Shown here one piece after another: positions 6,524 to 6,965 of a DNA stretch of 6,965 bases (positions are counted from its first letter, which is position 1; the number at the start of each line of letters is the position of its first letter). Below the pieces are notes generated by a model. That model was not told where the DNA came from and did no database searches. It was given only the letters and a program-made list of their open reading frames with translations. The stretch covers positions 1 to 6,965 of the forward strand of contig JAKAUH010001071.1 of the NCBI GenBank assembly GCA_021818605.1, given 5' to 3'. The translations under genes were made by a program, and so were the position numbers. The stretch comes from Planctomycetota bacterium (lineage in GTDB: Bacteria; Planctomycetota; Planctomycetia; Isosphaerales; Isosphaeraceae).

Positions 6524-6965
6524 ATGCCCGCTCCGACCGTTGAACGGCTCAAGATCCGCTGCTATCGATGCAATCAGCTCCTGGCCGTGGTCCCGACCAA
6601 GGTCGGATCCGTCGTCTCGTGCCCCAAGTGCCAGGCGGAGCTCCTGATCCCCCGCCCGGAATCCAGCGCGCCCGCCGAATCGTCCGATCCCTCGGTGGCC
6701 GCCCTGAAGTCCGGGACCTACCAGGCGCTCACGCCCGTGTCGGAGACGCCGCCGCCGACTCGGCCCCAGCCCCGCGATCCCGGCTCGCAGGCGTTCCTCG
6801 ACGAGATCGCGGCGATCATCCCGCCGGAGGTCGCCTCGCTCCGCCCCGAGGACCTGCGCGTCGAGGCCGACGTCTTCGCGTCGATCATTCGCGAGCCGGC
6901 GCCGTCTCCACCGTCCGCCGAATCCTCGCCGTCCTCGCTGGCGGAGGAACCGTTCCAGTTTCCCG
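6524..6965 (+). CDS. N-terminal zinc-ribbon protein, 3' end cut off by the window edge
   Basis: The first 147 residues are present and the frame is open at the edge. The N-terminus has two CxxC knuckles: IRCYRCNQLL (C13, C16) and VVSCPKCQAEL (C33, C36), a zinc-ribbon of the type frequent at the start of planctomycete proteins. After residue 45 the sequence becomes rich in Pro, Ser, Glu and Ala (for example TPPPTRPQPRDP), likely a flexible linker, with a possible short helical stretch at about 88-117 (FLDEIAAIIPPEV). No membrane helix is visible in this part; related architectures often place one further on, but that is outside the window. The ATG follows AAAGGGA by 6 bases. It is divergent from the exported-protein gene. 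The function is unknown; the zinc-ribbon may serve in protein or nucleic-acid contact. Confidence 0.8.
   Translation, partial: MPAPTVERLKIRCYRCNQLLAVVPTKVGSVVSCPKCQAELLIPRPESSAPAESSDPSVAALKSGTYQALTPVSETPPPTRPQPRDPGSQAFLDEIAAIIPPEVASLRPEDLRVEADVFASIIREPAPSPPSAESSPSSLAEEPFQFP

Noticed and set aside
6325..6552. A 75-codon minus-strand open frame in the divergent region
   Set aside because: It overlaps the start of the zinc-ribbon gene and the promoter, has no recognisable motif, and shows only the composition of GC-rich non-coding DNA.

Overview
High-GC bacterial DNA with strong planctomycete character, probably Isosphaeraceae-like; this is inferred from protein families, not proven. The indicators are a DUF1559 protein with the H-x9-DG C-terminal signature, an N-terminal double-CxxC zinc-ribbon protein followed by Pro/Ser-rich sequence, and a large secreted esterase-like protein of a type I associate with planctomycetes.

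Layout. Five genes lie on the minus strand and one on the plus strand. Reading the minus strand from the right: (1) a 781-residue exported protein with an alpha/beta-hydrolase domain whose catalytic triad looks lost (6187 to 3842); (2) an 88-base gap with two hairpins; (3) a cytoplasmic GH13 neopullulanase/cyclomaltodextrinase-like enzyme (3753 to 2272); (4) a class I SAM-dependent methyltransferase overlapping it by 4 bases (2275 to 1487); (5) a DUF1559 membrane protein without the usual prepilin leader (1444 to 629); (6) the start of a Tat-exported GH39 glycosidase, cut by the left window edge (611 to 1). On the plus strand, a zinc-ribbon protein starts at 6524 and runs off the right edge. 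The 336-base divergent region between it and the 781-residue gene holds a good sigma-70-like promoter for the minus strand and a tandem 9-base repeat.

How the genes may work together. GH13 and the methyltransferase are almost certainly co-translated. DUF1559 and GH39 are only 17 bases apart and probably co-transcribed. All five minus-strand genes could form one long transcript, but the 88-base gap with hairpins may split it. Two glycosidases, one cytoplasmic and alpha-glucan-directed and one exported and probably xyloside- or related-glycoside-directed, suggest a general carbohydrate-use neighbourhood rather than a dedicated polysaccharide locus. I see no defence system, CRISPR array, RNA gene, insertion sequence or phage signal. 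The most unusual items are the triad-less secreted hydrolase and the hairpin-rich leader of the GH13 gene.
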